Below, piece after piece: positions 10,180 to 22,293 of a stretch of 64,000 bases of DNA; position 1 is the stretch's first letter; each line of letters starts with the position of its first letter. Origin of the DNA: Pseudozyma flocculosa PF-1 (lineage: Eukaryota; Basidiomycota; Ustilaginomycetes; Ustilaginales; Ustilaginaceae). The stretch spans positions 101,540 through 165,539 of the forward strand of contig NW_006920884.1 of assembly GCF_000417875.1 (NCBI RefSeq). Reading direction: 5' to 3'. The notes under the pieces are model-generated. The model saw nothing but the letters and a program-made list of their open reading frames with translations. It had not been told where the DNA came from and searched no databases. The translations under genes were made by a program, and so were the position numbers.

Positions 10180-13100
10180 TCAGTGCGACGCGGGGTTGGC
10201 AGCCGCCCTGCTGCCGCCAGAGGACGGAGAGACCGAGCCGGCCCCGGCGACAATGCCCGCAGGCGACGGAACCCGGCTCGTGGCGATGCTCGCCGACGAC
10301 GCCTCGCCACCGCCGCCGCCGCCAAACTTGGTCTGCAGCGCCACGAGGCGCTTGTTGATGCTCTTGACAAACTTTTCAATCGTGGCGATGCTGCCGTCGC
10401 TGAGGCCCATGCCTTCCTCGCCCGGGTCGAGGAGCGCCATGAGCATCGAGCTCGCCGTCTCGTAGGCCAGCAGGCAGTGGTTGGCGTCCCACCCGCTGCC
10501 CTGCTGGTTGTTTTCCAGCTCGTCGAGCGCCGCCGCCCGCGCCACCTCGAGCGCCTTGTCGAAAATCAGCCGGTCGACGTGCTGCGCGCTCTCGGGAATC
10601 TCGCCGCACTTGGACCGCGCAAAGTCGGCCTTGTCGTAGCCCTCGTTGAACCGAGCGCGCAGCCACTGCACAATCTCGTTGAGCTCGACGCTCGGCGCGG
10701 CGGGCGAGCCGGGTCGCGATCGCGCCTCGAGGAACGCCTTGGTCGCGTTGATGCCCCGCTGCAGAAACGAGAGCGACTTGACGTACAGCACCAGCGCCTC
10801 GGCCGCCGCCGTCTCTGCCGCTGTCGGGTCAAACGCCGACGAGATCGACGACGCCGAGCTGGTCCGCCGGCCGCCGCGGCTGCCGCTGCCGTTGCCGCCC
10901 GCAAAGCTGCTGGCCCGGCCAGGCGAGCCACCGCCGGCGCCGTGCTGCATCATCGACGAAGAGTCGAGCTCCTGCGTCGACTGGTGCGGGCCTGCCGGGA
11001 AGAAAGCAGCAAGCTTCGAGTCGGCGAATTCCGAGAGCACAAACGACTTCTGACCCAGGTCCTCGAGCGTGACGAGGAGGCCCGCCTCGGCGCCGTCGGC
11101 GCTGGGCTCGCCGTAGCGCAGGTACGAGACCCTCCGGTTGCTCCGACTGCGCACCAGCGCCGCGGCGCCCCGCAGCGACATGCCAGATGGCACGCCAAAC
11201 AGGCGCAGGCTGGCCATGCTGATGGCCCGCGCCAGCGCGCTCGACGGGCTGCTCGACGACGACGGCGACGCCGAGTAGATCGGCCGCTGCCCAGCCGCGT
11301 TGGACGGCGCCGGATCCTCTGCCGCCGGCGCGCCCGAGCTCTCGCGCCGCGCCACGGTGGTTCCGGCGCCACCGCTGCTGCCATCGATGGTAGGCATGGG
11401 CTGCGTTGTCAGGCGTGGCGACGGCGAGCCGCTCGAGGTGAGGCTGGTGCGGCGCGGGAACGACGAGGGTCGGGCGCCCGGTGGCAGCGCAAAGGGTGCC
11501 GACGACGGCCACACACCTCCAGGTGGGGTCGAGCTTAGCCGCGTGGCACTGCCCTCGCCCGTCGGACCGACATTGCTGGCGACGGCAGCAGCGGCAGCGG
11601 CGCCAGAGCTGAGGCGGCTCAGCCGAGAGGGTCGACGGGCCATGCCCGATTGCGGCTGGAGGGGCGAAGCGGCCAGCTCGTCGGCCAGCGCATTGACCTC
11701 GACGTTGCGCTTCTCGACCATGACGTACTCTTTCCCCAGGAAGCTGTCCTCGCCCTTGCCTTCGTCGAGATGGCCAGAGTCGACGGCCGTCCCGATCTCG
11801 TCAGGCGACCTCGCATAGGGCTGTTGAGATGCCTGTGCCGCCTCCTCGTCGCCGCCAGATCGGCGTGTCGCGCCGGCGGTGTTGGAGGCAGAGTTGCTGC
11901 TGCGAACTCCGTCCCTCGATGAAGATGATGCAGACCGCTGATTGTCTCGCCGCTCGGCCCCCTGCGTCATCGTCTTGGTCGTCGTCGTCGTTGTCGTCGC
12001 CGCCGTGGGTGTCGGCAGTCCGACATCGCCGACGACGTACTTGCTGGTGAATGACCGCGGCACAGCAGCCGCAGAGGGCTTGGGTGAGCCTGTGAGGGGC
12101 GTCGAATCGTTCCGTACCGGCTGCAGGGCGGCCTCCCGTTCCCTCGTGCTGCTGCTGCGGCTATGCGTGCCCTGCGTCCCTGAGCCTCGCCGCTGCAGGC
12201 CCGCTGAATCGGCCGCTGGCGCCGAGGATGCCGCCGTCGCGTTGCTGTCGATGGCCGCGGTGTGCGCCTCGATCTGCTTGACACCGACCGCGCCCGCGTT
12301 CGATGGCACTGGCCTGGCTGTCGGCACGTTGGCCAGGACCTGGGCCTTGTAGTCCTCGATGACGGGGCTGTGGAAGAAGTCTTCGAAGCTCATGCGCTCG
12401 ACGGGCCGTTGGCGGAGCAGCTGGCGGATGAGCGTCTTGATGTCGCCCGAGACCGGGTGGGGCGGCGGCAGCGGCGGCTCGCCGGCCTCCTGCCTGCGCA
12501 CGGCTTCCCGGGCGAGCGACCCGGCCGACCTCTCGTCGGGGAACTTGATCCGGTCCTCGCCCTTTTCGATCCTGCGCAGCAGCTCGACGTGGTTGTTGGC
12601 CTTGTACGGCGGCTTGCCCACGCTCATCTCGAACAGCACCGCGCCGACGGACCAGAGATCCGCCTTGGCGTCGTACTTTTCGTAGCGCAGAATCTCGGGC
12701 GCCATGTAGAGCGGCGAGCCACACAGCGTCTCGGCGAGCACGTTGCTGCCGAGGTGGCGCGCGAAGCCAAAGTCGGCCACCTTGACCTGCGGGATCTCTT
12801 TCGGGTTGCCGAGATCGATGAAAGATTGCTCCGGCGGCTGCAACAAGAGGTTCTAGAGTGGTCAAGGCCGCGTGGAAGACATGCAACGGAGCCGAGAGTC
12901 AGCATTCTTGCCAGCACCCTTGCGATCGAAGCCATGGTACCGGGCCGTCTCGGCACCGACGTCCTGAGCAACGCACCTGGGGCTTGATATCTCGATGCAC
13001 AATGTCCCTGCCGCGCATAAACTGCAGCGCGCCGGCGAGCTGGGTGAGGATGGAGCGCACGATGGTCTCGTTGAGGCCGCCGTCCTCGGGGTGCGGGTAG

Positions 13101-13781
13101 GGCGAGGGTGCCTTCTTGACGACAGCTGCCTTGGTCGTGCCAGCGCCGCTGCCGCTGCCGCTGCTACCGTTGCCGTCGTGCTCGCCGAGCAGGTGGATAT
13201 CATAGCGCTTCTTGATGTACTGCGACAGATCGCCCGCCGAGCAGAAGGCCATCACCAGGTAGATGTGAGCGTCGGTTTTCTGCGGAGGAGCGGGAAGCAG
13301 AAGAGGGGGCCAACGGAGGAAGCTGTGTCAGTCAAGCACGCAATTCAGGTCGTAGCGTTGGCCTCTGGCAGCGTCGGCGCGGCCACGCACCAGGCATTCC
13401 TTGAGCTCGACAATGTTGGGGTGGTTGATGGCCTTTAGGATGGCGATCTCGCCCTCAAGGTTTTCGAGCAGCTTGGTCGTCAGCTTCTTGCGCGTGACAA
13501 TCTTGATGGCCACCGGCTCCCTCGTTTGCTGTGGTACCGTGGAGAAACGCAGCCGAACCGCGGTCAGTGGGAGCTCCAACACGGCCGCTGAACGCGGCCC
13601 CTCGCCAGCCGCGCGTGCGAGAGAGAGGGGGAGGGAGGGGGAAGAGACGGAGGACTGCGCCGTGCGCGCTACTCACCTGGCGGTAGCCCTTGTGCACGAC
13701 GGCAAACGAGCCTTTTCCAATCTCGCCGCTGAGGATAAAGTCTCCGATTCGAGCATCATCGCGCACGGCGTTCCTGGACAT
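10180..13781 (-). CDS. ATG1: Atg1/ULK-type autophagy serine/threonine kinase
   Basis: Four exons, join(10180..12852, 12977..13279, 13391..13528, 13677..13781), predicting 1,072 residues. Kinase landmarks: glycine loop [11 protein letters not shown] (about 19-29), catalytic lysine in VAIKIV (K44), HRDIKPQN (D178), DFG (D209) and activation-segment end [10 protein letters not shown] fungal-style insert rich in G/S/K lies between the hinge and the C-lobe. A long disordered Ser-rich linker follows. The C-terminal 350 residues match the Atg1/ULK tMIT (DUF3543) region that binds Atg13 ([16 protein letters not shown]). All introns have GTGAGT or GTGCGT donors and CTGAC branch sites. In the family Atg1 starts autophagosome formation and is restrained by TORC1. 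The exon joins recreate an uninterrupted kinase domain, so I am confident in them. Confidence 0.95.
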
Positions 13782-15557
13782 TTGACACGCAACTGCTGGG
13801 ACACCGAGGACGACTGCGGGGGATCGCGCGCGGGCGGGGGAGACAGGCAGGCGGGAGAGCGATGGGTGCTACCAGCGAGGCCCAGCCGAGGCGGCAGATG
13901 GATAGGAGATCGCTTGCTTGGCGATCGCGCGACCTGGGTCGGTTGAGCGACTTTGGAGATCGGAAGCAATGTCCGTACGAGGAAGCGGTGCGGCGAGACA
14001 GCGTTCGGCCCGAGTCGCACTCGGGAGGATGCGCCCTCGAGCGACGGGCGAAGCCAAAGGGTGTGTCGGGAAGCGCGAGCAGGGACGGGAACGGCGGAGA
14101 GTCTGACGAGCGTGCTGCTGCTGTGGGTCTGGCCGTGCCGTCGAGTGCCGGGTGCGGGTACACCGAGAGCGGTGTCGACGACGATGCGGAGACCGCAGCA
14201 GCGCAAAAGATGGCGGATCGAGCTGAGGGTGGTGTGGCTCAGAGGCAATACGATGCGCAGGTGGATGTTGGTGGGTCGTAATGTAGCACGTGTCGGACGT
14301 GATTTCGCCGTTGAGGCTAGGCCGTCGTGCGCGGATCGAGGCAGGGAGGGAGACGGCGCTGGAGCGAGAAAGACAAAGGGGCGCACTCGAGGGTCCAGCC
14401 GTCGTTGGACGAGGGCGATGAGTGACGGAGCAGGCGGCGGACTGGATGCGACGGCCGGCCTGGCAGCGAGGACAGTACGGGGCTAGGAAAGTGGCCTTGG
14501 TGGTGGTGGCAATGATGGTGGAGCAGCGGATGGTGGGTCGTGGGTGGTGGCGTTGGGCAGCGGCGAGGGTCCAACTACTGTACTCCTCCAACAGGGCTAG
14601 CCTAGGGGTTCAGGCTGCGCAAGTGGGGTCCGAGTCAAGGTGCCGCCCCAGCAGAGCCTTGGCCGAGTTGGGCTGGGCAGGCCAGGCCAGGCCAGGCCAG
14701 CCTCTTGCGCGCGCTTGGGTGCATGCGAGCGAGCGTGCGTGCGTGCGTGTGGAGCAACAGCAGCAGGCTAGGGCCAAGGTGTTCAGGGTCCCCTCCTTTC
14801 AGGCCTGGCCTGGAGGCTATGGACCAGCTCCCTAGCCTAGCAGAGCCTGGGCACGCCATCTCCGCCGGGGCTGAGCCTGGCAGCGCTGGTGTAAGCTGCC
14901 TGGCCACGCCTCGCCTCGCGCGAGGGCCCCAAAAACACGCCAGGGGTCCCTCGTCAACGCTCGGCCACCAGCCATCCTCCAGCCCGGCCCCTCTTTGAGT
15001 CGATGCCCTGACTCTGTGACCCCGTCGACCCCTCCCATTCGCTGGCGCCTGGCAAGTCGACATCGCCCCTATCCCCGCTACCCCTCGTGCGACACGGCGC
15101 GCGTCTGGGCAAAGGCGCCGCCGTTCAAACATGCTGGCAAGCGGTACTGGCGCTGGCGCTGGCGCTGGTGGTGGTGGTGGTGGTGGTGCCGTAGAGGCAG
15201 CGCACGGTCAAATGGCAGAGGGCGCGAAAGAGACATGAGCAGGCTATTGTACATGCAGGCACCCAGCGGCCACGCGGGCACAGGGCGAGATAGAGAGGTG
15301 GGTGGGTGCGGGCTGAAACGGGCTATATAGGAGGAGCGGGGAAGGGGGGATGATCCAGAGAGGCCATGGATGGGGGGGGGATCGTGGGGATGGAAGATGC
15401 TACGAGAGAGGCCCGAGGGAGGCACCCAGGGGGAAAAACAAGGGTCGATGTTGGTACACGGATAGAACGAGAGCGAGAGCGACGAGGGCCAAGGAAGGCG
15501 AGCGGTGGGGTGGCAAGGAGCAATGCAGGCGACGGCGACGAGAGGCAGGGGAAGCCA
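13782..15557. other. ATG1 upstream / RNR2 downstream region
   Basis: A 1.8 kb region with no recognised gene. The part next to ATG1 is pyrimidine-rich on the minus strand and probably holds its 5' UTR and promoter. It also holds a CCAGG-type pentamer array at about 14678-14702 and a (TGG)n run at about 15168-15188. Confidence 0.55.
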
Positions 15558-16988
15558 TCAGAAGTCCTCCTCGAGCGAAAACGAGTGGACGTCCTTCTGC
15601 GTGCCGTCGCCGTCGTCCTCGGCCTCCTTGCGCGCCACGCCCGCCTTGGCGTACTCGGACACCTTGCGCTCGAAAAAGTTGCTCTTGCCCTGGAGCGAAA
15701 TGTTCTCCATAAAGTCGAACGGGTTGCTCGAGTTGTAGTGCTTGTCGTTGCCGAGCGCGACCAAGAGGCGGTCGGCGACGTACTCAATGTACTGGCACAT
15801 GAGCTTGGCGTTCATGCCAATCAGCGACACGGGCAGCGCGTCGGTGAGGAAGCTCTGCTCGATGCCGACGGCCTCGGTAATGATGCGCAGCACCGTGTCC
15901 GGGTGCGCCCGCTTCTTGAGGTGGCTAAAGAGGAGGCAGGCAAAGTCGGTGTGCAGGCCCTCGTCGCGGCTGATGAGCTCGTTGGAGAACGTGAGGCCGG
16001 GCATCAGGCCGCGCTTCTTGAGCCAGAAGATCGACGCAAAGGATCCGGAAAAGAAGATGCCCTCGACGGCGGCAAACGCAATCAGGCGCTCGGCAAACGT
16101 GGCCCGCTTGTCGCTGATCCACCGCAGCGCCCAGTCGGCCTTTTGCTTGACCACGGGGATCGTCTCGATGGCGTCAAAGAGGAACTCGCGCTGCTCTGGG
16201 TCGCGGATGTACGTGTCGATGAGCAGCGAGTAGGTCTCGGAGTGGATGTTCTCCATCATGATCTGGAAGCCGTAGAAGCAGCGCGCCTCGGCCGCCTGCA
16301 CCTCGGAGCTGAACCGCTCCACGAGGTTCTCGTTGACGATGCCGTCCGAGGCGGCGAAGAAGGCGAGGACGTGGCTGATAAAGTGGCGCTCGTTGTCGTT
16401 GAGCTTGTTGTCCCAGTCGTGGAGGTCCTTGGACAGGTCAATCTCCTCGGCGGTCCAGAACGACGCCTCGGCCTTCTTGTACATCTGCCAGATCTGCGGG
16501 AGTGGCGGATGGCGGCGGCGGATGATCGGATGCATGGATGGATGGGTGAGGAAAGTGGGGAGGGGGAGGGGGCCGTGTCGCAGGGTCAGCGGCTGATGCG
16601 GGAGGAGACGATCGCGTCGCGTAGAGAGCGCCAGCCAACGTGATCAGACCGTGCTACTCACCTCGTGGTATCGGATGGGGAAGAGGACGAAGCGGCGGGA
16701 GCTCTCGACGAGGAGGGGCTCCTCCTCCTCGGGCAGGTCGACGTCGCCGACAAACTTGGAGCGGAGCTCCTCGTCGTCGGCGGCAGCGCCGGTCGCTTTC
16801 GCAGGTGCGGCGGCGTCCTTCTTGTCGGCGCCCTTGGAGAGGAAGTTGGGCTCGGAGAAGTCGTCGTCAAGGTTGAGCTTGGCGGCGCTGTTCTTCTTTG
16901 TGGGGCTGGCGTTGAAGTCCATGCCGGCGAGGCCGGCGGCGACCTTCTTGGATGGCGTCTCGAGGTTGTGTGCGGCGACGGCAGACAT
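15558..16988 (-). CDS. RNR2: Ribonucleoside-diphosphate reductase small subunit
   Basis: Two exons, join(15558..16493, 16662..16988), 420 residues. This is the R2 subunit that carries the diiron-tyrosyl radical cofactor for dNTP synthesis. Diagnostic segments: [30 protein letters not shown] (radical tyrosine and iron ligands), [48 protein letters not shown]. It ends in an acidic-aromatic tail (EEDF), the conserved peptide that docks on the R1 subunit. The N-terminal about 85 residues are variable, as in other fungal R2 proteins. I start at [10 protein letters not shown] rather than the Met 20 codons upstream, which is preceded by UTR-like sequence. The intron has a CTGAC branch site. Confidence 0.97.
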
Positions 16989-18978
16989 TGTGTCGGTCGG
17001 TCGGTCGAGGTGGGTGCGCGAGGGCAGGGATGTGTGCGGGGGGTGCAACGGCGACGGCGACAGCGGCGGCGAGGGAGGGCGAAGAGGTGGTGGTGGGTGG
17101 CGAGCCGACTGGCTAGAGCGCTATGGCAGTGGTGTCAAGGGGTACGAGGGTAGTAGGGAATGGAGGAGCCAGATGCGATGGTGAAGAGAGATGATGGTGG
17201 TGGTCGAAGGGGGAGGGAGGCAGCCACGCAAGGGGGGTCGCGTTAAGTACCTTTTTCTGCGTGCGATGCGACTGAGGCGAGAGGAGACGCGGTGGTGGTC
17301 GTCGGTCGGGAAGGAAGGGGGCGGCGAGAGGCCAGAGGCAAGAGGCAAGAGGCAAGAGGCAAGAGGCAAGAGGCGAGGCCGAGGCGCGTCGTCTGTCCCA
17401 CCGCCCGCCAGGCCGCCTCGGGATTTTTCTGCGGCCTCTGCTCTGTTGGCTCGTCTGCCCGTCCAGCCGGCTGCCTGCCTGCCTGGGCGCGCGTCGATCA
17501 GCCAGCCAGCCTCTAGCCTGTCAGGAGGGTCGGCGGGCCAAAGTCGAAATTGGCGGGTCCAAGGGAGCGCGTCGCGGCGGCCAAAATTGAATTTGGGCTG
17601 ATTCAACGCGACGGGGCCTGGCCTGGCCTGCCCACGCGCAGAGAGCCAGGCTGGACTTTTCTGGCAGCGCAGGCGCAGGCGCAGGGCTGCCGTAAGCTGG
17701 CTGCCCACCTTTTTCGAGGCCTCGGCGGCGTGACGCAAACCACGGGCGACGAGCGCCAACCAGCGCTGCCGCCTCCATGCCAGCGCGTCGGTCAGTCGGT
17801 CGGTCGGTCAGGCCGTTGCGCATGCCAGCCGGCATGTGAGCTCACCAGCTGCAGCCTAGGCTTGATCTGATCTGACCGTACCTCGCCTTGGTCGGCGCGT
17901 CGACGCGTTGGGTCTGCTCGCCCACATCATCGAGATCGACCTCGAGTCTCGAGCAGCCAGGCCAGCCACGCCTCTGACCGGTCGCGACGCGTCCTCCCAT
18001 CGCCCGGTATTTCGTTATCAGATAGAGTGCTAGCCTAGCCTCGGCCTCTGTGCGCACCGATCTCGCTGCCCGTGCCCGGCCCTTGTCCTGCCTGGCATCG
18101 ACGATGATGCAGGTCCGGCGCGCCGCGCAACGCAACGCCGGCAGCCTCGCTCGATGTTAGCAAGCCTGGAAGGCCAGGTTAGCCCCGCAGCTCCGAGCTC
18201 GCCGTAACGCCGGGCAGTCAGACCGCGCGCTCCGCCTCGAGCTGCGAGCGCGAGCCTTGATCACCGAGGCGGAATGAGCTCCTCGCCGAGTCATCCGCCC
18301 GGTCACGATGGGATCGCCAGGCCTGGCCAGGCAGGCACCTGGTACGCGACCCGCCTGCCATCGCGTAGAGCAGGCGGCCGCCCCTCGCCCTCGCAGCGCC
18401 TCTTCGGATCCGCGCTCAGTCGACAAAGGGCCGCTCGGCTTTCGGCGCAGCGGCGGGCCGGTGAAAGCGGGTCTGGTGCGGGGTCGCTACCTCGCTTTCT
18501 CGACTGCTGCAAGCCCCACACCACCACCATCCTTGCCCGCTTGCCTGCTCGCCTGCTCGCTTGCTCGGGAACCCCGCTTGCCGTCGACCGGACCCCACCT
18601 GGCGGGCTGACTGGGGCCTTGATCTCCTCCTTGCCAAATGCCAGCATAGAGACTGACCCATCGCCGTCACCGCCTGCCGCTTGTCTCGCTCACCACCACC
18701 TACTACTGTCTCTACCCTCGTCCGTCTCCTGATTGCTTTCAACTGCTGCCGGATACTGCCAACTGCTGCCACTGCTTGCCACGGCCGCCATTGCTACCCA
18801 CTGCTGCCAGCTGCCTCCGACTGCTGGTACCCTACAAGAGCGGCCTCTTCTCCAGCCCCCCAGACTACCACGGCTCGCCGGCTTGCCTAGCCTACCATCA
18901 TAGACTATACCACCCCACGCCCGCGCTCGACACAGCAGCCTCGAGGTCCACGCAGAGAATAGGGTAACGTCAACAGAC
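16989..18978. other. Divergent RNR2-hydrolase intergenic region
   Basis: A 2 kb region with the promoters of RNR2 (leftward) and the hydrolase gene (rightward). No gene recognised. It holds an AGAGGCA heptamer array (17334-17375), several CCTGG/CAGG repeats, AT islands AAAATTGAATTTG (about 17581) and GAAATTGG (about 17538), and TGCTGCCA/ACTGCTGCC repeats near 18735-18820. Confidence 0.6.
17334..17375. repeat. (AGAGGCA)6 heptamer minisatellite
   Basis: Six tandem copies of AGAGGCA, the last ending in G, about 350 bp upstream of the RNR2 start codon. Confidence 0.9.
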
Positions 18979-20349
18979 ATGCCCATCGAGACGGAGCGCA
19001 TCGCCACGCGGCACCACACCGCCGACGGCTTCCCGCTGGCCCTGACGCTGTTCCAGCCACGCAAGGCGTCGGACGTGGTGGGCACCGTCGTCTTTTCCAA
19101 CGCCACGGGCGTCCAGGCGAGGTTCTACCACCACTACGCCGCCTTCCTTTCGACCCAGGGGCTGGCCGCCTACACGTTCGACTACCGGTACAGCGGCGCC
19201 TCGTTCCCGCCGCACTGGGACGCAAGGCGGCTGGCCGAGGACCAAGACTACCTCGAAGAGGCGCTGCACGAGTGCCCGCGCGGAGTCGACCTCACCGAGA
19301 CGTGGTGCCGCCAGGACTTGGCCTCGATCGTCGAGCGCGCCTACTCGACCTACCCCGCGGTCGACCTCACCGTCGTCGGGCACAGCCTCGGCGGCCACCT
19401 GATGGTCGTGCTGCCGCGCTCGCACGTCTACGGGCCCGTCGCCAAGGTCAAGCGCATGCTCAACGTGTGCGGCGGGAACGCCTACTACGAGAACCAGCGG
19501 GACCCGCAGGAGGCTGAGTTTGGCTTCACCGAGCTCGTCCTCAAGCCCCTTATCGAGGACAGCATCTTTCGCGCATCCAACCTCGGCCTCGGATACGACC
19601 TGCCCTACGGACCCGGGAGGGAGTGGATGGACTGGTACTTTCACCCGCACTTTGCCTTTAACCGGCGCGAGAACCTCGACCTGGCGAGGAGCCTGGTCGG
19701 CGTCGAGCTCCTCTATGTCGGCTTCGAGGATGATGACCGCATCGACAAGTTGAGTCCGCCCGCCCTGCTCGCTTGCTCCCGCAGCCCGCCCACCTGCCTG
19801 ACGTCCTTTCATCGACACGGTCGAAAGGCGACGTACACGACTACTGACGCCGCAGCCCCGTCCCCCGCTCGCTCGTTCCCTCTTCCTCCGCCTTCCCACC
19901 GCCCTTCCAGGCTGATGATGGAGCGGTACATGTCGATGCTCAACCACAGCGACGGCCTGAAGCGATCGCTCTGGGTCGATCCGGCCAAACGATCCCCGCG
20001 CTGGCCGGTCTGCGGCCACGTCAACGCGTTCACCAAGAGCAAGGCGTCAGAGTCGACGCCCGTCGAGCACGGCGAGGGCTACGCGCCCAAGGCCTCGTCT
20101 TCTTCGGACGCCGACAGCGCACCGCGGCTGAGGCGCGAAGAGACCATCTGGCTCCTCTTCCTCGCCTACATCCGCGGGCGGCCCCTCGACACGGCGGGCG
20201 ACGAGTACCGCCTCTGGACGCCGGCCGACGAGCGCGACGTCGAAAAGGAGAGGAGCGACGAGGAGGAAAAGTGGCGCGGCAGGGCGTCGAGGTTCGAGGC
20301 GGCGCGGATCCAGGTCGGTAAGGAGGCCAGCGTGTCTGCCAAGCTCTAG
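18979..20349 (+). CDS. Alpha/beta-hydrolase fold protein
   Basis: The protein has a serine-hydrolase nucleophile elbow (VVGHSLGGHL) after an N-terminal strand/helix region with FDYRYSGAS, in the manner of the COG4757-like/serine aminopeptidase S33 hydrolases. No signal peptide is seen. The substrate is unknown. The frame is open throughout, but residues in the middle are low-complexity, and a GTTGAG donor at 19749 with a CTGAC branch site and acceptor at 19910 define a 162-nt intron. Removing it joins DDDRIDK to LMMERYM and gives 402 residues; keeping it gives 456. I prefer the spliced form, join(18979..19748, 19911..20349). The C-terminal 80 residues are charged and contain a segment WLLFLAYIRGRPLDTAGDEY that looks conserved. 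Confidence 0.85.
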   Translation: MPIETERIATRHHTADGFPLALTLFQPRKASDVVGTVVFSNATGVQARFYHHYAAFLSTQGLAAYTFDYRYSGASFPPHWDARRLAEDQDYLEEALHECPRGVDLTETWCRQDLASIVERAYSTYPAVDLTVVGHSLGGHLMVVLPRSHVYGPVAKVKRMLNVCGGNAYYENQRDPQEAEFGFTELVLKPLIEDSIFRASNLGLGYDLPYGPGREWMDWYFHPHFAFNRRENLDLARSLVGVELLYVGFEDDDRIDKLSPPALLACSRSPPTCLTSFHRHGRKATYTTTDAAAPSPARSFPLPPPSHRPSRLMMERYMSMLNHSDGLKRSLWVDPAKRSPRWPVCGHVNAFTKSKASESTPVEHGEGYAPKASSSSDADSAPRLRREETIWLLFLAYIRGRPLDTAGDEYRLWTPADERDVEKERSDEEEKWRGRASRFEAARIQVGKEASVSAKL

Positions 20350-20616
20350 ACGGTCGGCGGTCGTGGTACGCTCATGCATCGTATGCAGGCCGGATCGAAG
20401 GGACCTTTTCGTTTGTCTCTTCTGCATTTCGTTGCTCGACTGATGGCGAGATGGTGTGCAGGCGGGGGTATACATGGCTACGGCGGGCAAACGACAGGAT
20501 GCAGAGCGGAAAGTCTATGGGTGCGGGGAAACGAGCGATGCAGGTGGGCGAGCAGAGAGCAAGGGTGCGCGAGAAAGGTCGGGACGGAGCCAGCCGGCAC
20601 CGCCGCTCGAGCTCGA

Positions 20617-22293
20617 CTACGCACGCGGTCCGCCGGGCGGCCCGCCTTGGGGACCGCCGGGACCGGCGCCCTTGTTGGCCTGGGCGCTCCTGGCCTTGGC
20701 GGCCCTCCTGGTCTCGAGCCAGATCCAGATGGGGAAGGTGGCGAGGATGACGACGAGCCAGGCGAGGAGGATGCCCGTGTACTTTGCGATGGTCTGCGTC
20801 TTGCCGACGTCAAAGATGATGATGTTGTAGATGGACCGGAGGTTGTAGAAGGGCATGGCGTAGCCGTAGCGGTAGAAGCTGGGCGACACCTCGATGGGCA
20901 GGCTGGCGGTCGAGACGTTGATGACGATGAAGAAGACGAGGCAGAAGCCGATAAACTGCGGGCCGACGAGCGAGATGAAGCACTCGGTGGCGAGGCCGAG
21001 GACGGCGAGGCCGACAAAGGTGACGGCCCACCACGTCATGAACCCGGCGCCGTACGACGAGAGGGCGCGGCCGTAGGGCAGCTGGAAGGCGACGTTGAGC
21101 GTCGTCATCATGAGCGAGATGAAGAAGTAGCTCAGCAGCGGCACCAGGATGCGCATCGCCACGAGGGAGCGGTAGGCCAGGAAGGGCTGGAGGGGCTGGC
21201 GGGCGCCAAAGTTGGCCATGGTCGAGAGAAAGGCCATGATGAGGAGCAGCACCAGGCCCACGAGCAGGACGGCCGTGGCGACGGGCTGGTCAAAGCGGCG
21301 CAGGTCGCGCGGCACGGCGACGATGGGCGAGGCGACCGTCTGGGGCGCGGCGGCGACCAGGGCGGCGACGTTGGGTGGCGGCGCGCGGAAAAAGTCGGCG
21401 GCGAGCTGCGAAGAGAGGCGGGTGATGGCGCGCTGCACGACCTGCTGGGCCGGGGAAAAGACGAGCGAAGGTACGACCATGTTGTTGCGTCCCGAGGCGT
21501 AGATGAGGCTGACGACCGAGCTCGGGTCCCAGCTGGCGTCTCCGGCCTGGCGGGCGGCGGCGAGGCGCTGGGTCGAGTTGGCCTGCACCTCGACGACAAT
21601 GTAGGTCGAGAGCTGGCGGATGACCTGGTAGTCGAGGTCGGCCGTGGTCGGGTAGCGCGCCGGGTCGACGACGGACCAGGTGACGTGGGGCTTGGGCCCG
21701 GCGTTGGCCTCGAGCAGCGCCGACTGGATCGAGTCGCCAATCGTGTTGCCGGCGTCGCGGTTGACGATCCAGCCGTTGAGGTGCGGGGAGAGGTCGGTCT
21801 GCTTCCACACGCTGCCCCAGAAGATCGAGACGATGCCCCAGATGACGACGCTGACGGCGACCGTGACGCGCAGCATGGTGATGAGGTAGAGCTTGCGCTG
21901 CGCCTTGAGGCGGGGCGACCAGAACCCTTCGCTCGCCGGCCGCGGACGAGGGGCGGCGTCTCGTTGGCCGTCTTTGTCGTTGTCGTCGTCGTCGTGGGCG
22001 AGGTGCTTTTCATTGTGCCCCGCTGCAGATTCAATGTCCTTGCCGCTGTCGTGTGCGTCGCTGTGCGCCGGATGCTGAAAGGGCGGAGCGGCGCCGCGGC
22101 CCTGATGCTGTGGACCTTGGTGGAACGGTTGATGCTGGTGCGCGCTGCTGAGGGCGTGCGTCGAGTCGGACGCGTCTCTGGACATCTGTCGGGTGGGGAC
22201 GATGCTCGTTGCACCGCCGGGGAGCGAAGATCTCCGGGCCGGGTGGCTCGAGATCGAAGCGGGGCGCGGGAACGGGTGTGGGGACTCGGACAT
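20617..22293 (-). CDS. SNG1-like (DUF3533) multipass membrane protein
   Basis: Single exon, 558 residues. The N-terminal about 130 residues are disordered and His/Asp-rich. Then comes a transmembrane segment (about 142-165), a large extracytoplasmic region with SPHLNGWIVNRDAG and a possible N-glycosylation site (NST), and at least five closely spaced C-terminal membrane segments (FFISLMMTTLNVAFQLPYGR, LVFFIVINVSTASLPIEVSP, YNLRSIYNIIIFDVGKT). This is the layout of the DUF3533 family that includes yeast Sng1, which confers resistance to nitrosoguanidine and affects membrane lipid asymmetry. The substrate is not proven. The C-terminus is Gly/Pro-rich. Confidence 0.9.
   Translation of the reverse strand: MSESPHPFPRPASISSHPARRSSLPGGATSIVPTRQMSRDASDSTHALSSAHQHQPFHQGPQHQGRGAAPPFQHPAHSDAHDSGKDIESAAGHNEKHLAHDDDDNDKDGQRDAAPRPRPASEGFWSPRLKAQRKLYLITMLRVTVAVSVVIWGIVSIFWGSVWKQTDLSPHLNGWIVNRDAGNTIGDSIQSALLEANAGPKPHVTWSVVDPARYPTTADLDYQVIRQLSTYIVVEVQANSTQRLAAARQAGDASWDPSSVVSLIYASGRNNMVVPSLVFSPAQQVVQRAITRLSSQLAADFFRAPPPNVAALVAAAPQTVASPIVAVPRDLRRFDQPVATAVLLVGLVLLLIMAFLSTMANFGARQPLQPFLAYRSLVAMRILVPLLSYFFISLMMTTLNVAFQLPYGRALSSYGAGFMTWWAVTFVGLAVLGLATECFISLVGPQFIGFCLVFFIVINVSTASLPIEVSPSFYRYGYAMPFYNLRSIYNIIIFDVGKTQTIAKYTGILLAWLVVILATFPIWIWLETRRAAKARSAQANKGAGPGGPQGGPPGGPRA

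Noticed and set aside
13862..14591. Possible minus-strand gene upstream of ATG1 (240 residues)
   Set aside because: Arg/Ser/Pro-rich translation of pyrimidine-rich leader sequence; no domain.
17903..17992. Two ACGCGT (MCB cell-cycle) boxes upstream of RNR2 at 17903 and 17987
   Set aside because: At this GC content ACGCGT is expected about once in 3 kb, and the sites are 0.9-1.0 kb from the start codon, so this is close to chance.
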